From: Microcoleus asticus IPMA8 | GTDB taxonomy: Bacteria > Cyanobacteriota > Cyanobacteriia > Cyanobacteriales > Microcoleaceae | Direction: 5' to 3' | DNA length: 8,257 bases | Assembly (NCBI RefSeq): GCF_013179805.1 | Contig: NZ_SRRZ01000194.1 | Coordinates: 1 to 8,257, forward strand | In this document: piece after piece, positions 6,758 through 8,257 of the stretch | How the letters are laid out: each line of letters opens with the position of its first letter | Numbering within the stretch: position 1 is the first letter of the stretch | Made by a program: the position numbers and the translations under genes | The notes under the pieces: generated by a model | What the model saw: the letters and a program-made list of their open reading frames with translations, nothing else | Databases searched by the model: none | Told to the model about the DNA's origin: nothing

Positions 6758-7747
6758 ATGACAATTGAACTGAAACCATCACAGCAACAGATAGAGCAGA
6801 CACCAGGTGCGATCGCGCAGCGACTCCAAGGTAGTATCGGACTAACTTCATTATTTCTGGCGATCCTTGCCTTATCCTTTGCCGCCATCTTCATCAGATT
6901 GAGCGAACGGGAACTGGGTCCGGTTGCGACCGTATTCAATCGCTTCTGGGTAGCCACTATCATTTTAGGATTAGGGAAGGTGTTCGAGACCTTTAGGGAA
7001 AGACACTCCCACGACTCCCTGCTCGAAAAGGAGCATTACACAGTCAGCGATGTAGTCTTGTTGCTAGTAATGAGTTGTTTTTTCTCAGGCACATTAATAA
7101 CCTGGGCTTGGTCACTCACCCAGACAAGTGTGGCTAACTCTAATCTGCTGCATAACGTAACCCCGCTGTTCACGACTCTGATGGGATGGCTGTTTCTCAG
7201 TCAATGTTTTGAGGGCAGATTCCTCATTGGCATGGTAATCGCCATCAGCGGATCAATCTTAATTGGACTGGGCGATTTGCAGGTAGCGAGTGATAACTTT
7301 ACAGGTGACTCGCTTGCCCTACTATCTGCTGTCTTTTCTGCAGCCAATCTGCTAACTGTAGAAAAACTTCGAGCCAAGTTTTCAGCAACAACCATACTTT
7401 TGTGGTGTTCCTGCTGCGGGGCACTGTTAACTTTCCCCATCGTTCTGCTAACGGAAGATGTGCTTTTTCCCTATTCCTGGGCTGGCTGGTTAACAATAAT
7501 TGCCCAAGCCTTGGTCTGCCAAGTTTTGGGTCAAAGTCTTCAGGCTTATAACCTCAAAGGATTTTCTTCTGGGTTCGTTGCCGTGTTCTTGCTGCTCGAT
7601 CCGGTGATTACTGCTATACTTGCTTGGATAATCTTTTCAGAACAGTTAAGTCCTCTGAACTGGTTAGCTTTTTCTATAGTTTTGGCAGGCATATACATCG
7701 CCAAGCCTAGTCAAGGAGCCGAAAAAGTTACCCCTTTTGGAAATTAA
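6758..7747 (+). CDS. DMT-superfamily (EamA) transporter, paralogue 3
   Basis: This 329-residue membrane protein has about ten helices in two EamA repeats (about 29-172 and 185-316). It is a probable metabolite exporter. It shares 'IFIRLSERELGP', 'WSLTQTSVAN' (118-127), 'CQVLGQSLQAY' (254-264) and 'LLDPVITAILAWIIFSE' (279-294 region) with the two minus-strand transporters of this window. The ATG at 6758 is preferred over a GTG at 6752, because GAGAAG at 6747-6752 is then a Shine-Dalgarno sequence five bases upstream. Only 56 bases separate it from the amidotransferase-like gene, with no evident promoter between, so an operon is likely. In that setting it may export the amidated, deamidated or gamma-glutamyl product of the first enzyme; that is inference. 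No terminator is visible in the 149 bases downstream. Confidence 0.92.
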   Translation: MTIELKPSQQQIEQTPGAIAQRLQGSIGLTSLFLAILALSFAAIFIRLSERELGPVATVFNRFWVATIILGLGKVFETFRERHSHDSLLEKEHYTVSDVVLLLVMSCFFSGTLITWAWSLTQTSVANSNLLHNVTPLFTTLMGWLFLSQCFEGRFLIGMVIAISGSILIGLGDLQVASDNFTGDSLALLSAVFSAANLLTVEKLRAKFSATTILLWCSCCGALLTFPIVLLTEDVLFPYSWAGWLTIIAQALVCQVLGQSLQAYNLKGFSSGFVAVFLLLDPVITAILAWIIFSEQLSPLNWLAFSIVLAGIYIAKPSQGAEKVTPFGN

Positions 7748-7896
7748 AAGTCAAAAAATATTTCTTCTGTGTTTAAGTAATGGAGGTTTTTAGTCAGGGT
7801 AAGCTCATCTAATTTGGTATAAATTGTACTTGATAATGAGTCAAATAAGTGAGATGACAGCAATGCCACCCCATAAAATATTTAGGAATACACTTT
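7748..7896. other. AT-rich intergenic DNA, nothing recognised
   Basis: I see no gene, clear hairpin terminator or inverted-repeat end here. The left end of the insertion sequence whose transposase remnant starts at 7897 should lie in this stretch, but I cannot place its terminal repeat. Confidence 0.4.
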
Positions 7897-8161
7897 ATGT
7901 CTCAGGGTTTTGAGAGCAAATCTACCTCTGCCAAAAAAAGCTCTCTTCCTCAACTACCGCTTCGGGAAGTAGCAGAGATTCAAGATATTCAACGCCCGTT
8001 TAGTCGCACATTTTGCAGATATTAAAGACCCCAGAGTCGAGCGAACTAAGAAACATCAACTCACCGATATGCTAGCGATCGCAATTTTTGCTATCATCGC
8101 CGGAGCGCAAGGGTGGGAAGACATTGAGAATTATGGCATGAGTAAAAAAGGCGTTGCTTAA
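7897..8161 (+). pseudogene. ISAs1-family transposase remnant (truncated and frameshifted)
   Basis: The frame from the ATG at 7897 gives a polar N-terminus ending 'LREVAEIQDIQRPFSR' and stops at about 8024. From about 8000 the +1 frame takes over with 'LVAHFADIKDPRVERTKKHQ', then 'LTDMLAIAIFAIIAGAQGWED' across 8060-8123, and 'IENYGMSKK'. It ends at the TAA at 8159. 'HF..I.DPR..R.K.H.L.D.L.IAI.A.I.GA..W..IE..G' is the signature of the N-terminal domain of ISAs1-type (H-repeat-associated) transposases. The family's full proteins run to several hundred residues and carry a DDE catalytic domain, which is missing here. After 'SKK' the sequence leaves the family pattern, so the element is probably deleted from about 8150. 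It contains a HIP1 site (8075-8082), so it may have resided in cyanobacteria for long. Confidence 0.8.
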
Positions 8162-8257
8162 TCAGCAGACATCTCCGAAAACAATCAAAGCCTCTGTGTA
8201 GTTAAGCTCCTTGACGTAAATGTAATCATCCTAAATTAGCTAGTGTGCACGATAAAA

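Noticed and set aside
6562..6963. 133-codon minus-strand ORF across the end of the amidotransferase-like gene and the start of the transporter
   Set aside because: It overlaps two well-supported plus-strand genes, and its sequence is the antisense shadow of the transporter's first helices.
8162..8257. Minus-strand open stretch at the right edge, ending in a protein-like 'NYTEALIVFGDVC'
   Set aside because: Only about 22 codons lie between stops, with no start and no recognisable family. It might be the tail of another decayed gene, but the window gives too little to support this.
1..8257. tRNA or rRNA genes
   Set aside because: I saw no cloverleaf with a conserved T-loop (GGTTCRANYCC) and no rRNA-like segment on either strand by eye.

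Overview
The window looks like chromosomal DNA of a cyanobacterium. It contains eight copies of the palindromic octamer GCGATCGC (HIP1), starting at 578, 1485, 1644, 2058, 4030, 5879, 6809 and 8075. That density is typical of many cyanobacteria. The AT-rich, repeat-bearing intergenic DNA and the remnant of an ISAs1-type transposase also fit. The genus cannot be read from the window.

Layout: two adjacent drug/metabolite transporter (DMT/EamA) paralogues lie on the minus strand (1148-2092, then 89-1078). A divergent intergenic region with two small palindromes separates them from a plus-strand MscS-family mechanosensitive channel (2323-3945). The channel carries an unusually large C-terminal insertion. 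A small unrecognised ORF follows at 3996-4220.

From 4221 to 5300 there is no intact gene. This stretch holds two short inverted-repeat elements of MITE/REP type (4255-4389 and 4450-4569). It also holds a frameshifted C-terminal remnant (4724-5112) of what looks like a CASTOR/POLLUX/DMI1-type ion channel, and then the leader of the next gene with a strong ribosome binding site.

The plus-strand pair 5301-6701 and 6758-7747 looks like an operon. The first gene encodes an atypical 466-residue protein with the marks of a class I (triad) glutamine amidotransferase: a Cys-x-Gly-His-Gln nucleophile elbow and a Phe-His-Pro-Glu tail. About 220 residues separate these two motifs, far more than in ordinary members. 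The second gene is a third DMT/EamA transporter, clearly paralogous to the two at the left end. A perfect 9-bp hairpin lies between the two genes. The right end carries a truncated, frameshifted ISAs1-family transposase fragment.

Interpretation (inference): the best candidate for an undescribed system is the amidotransferase-like enzyme paired with a DMT exporter. It could make or break an amide or gamma-glutamyl compound that the transporter then exports. The other two DMT paralogues nearby suggest local duplication of the transporter and later separation. Nothing in the sequence identifies the substrate.
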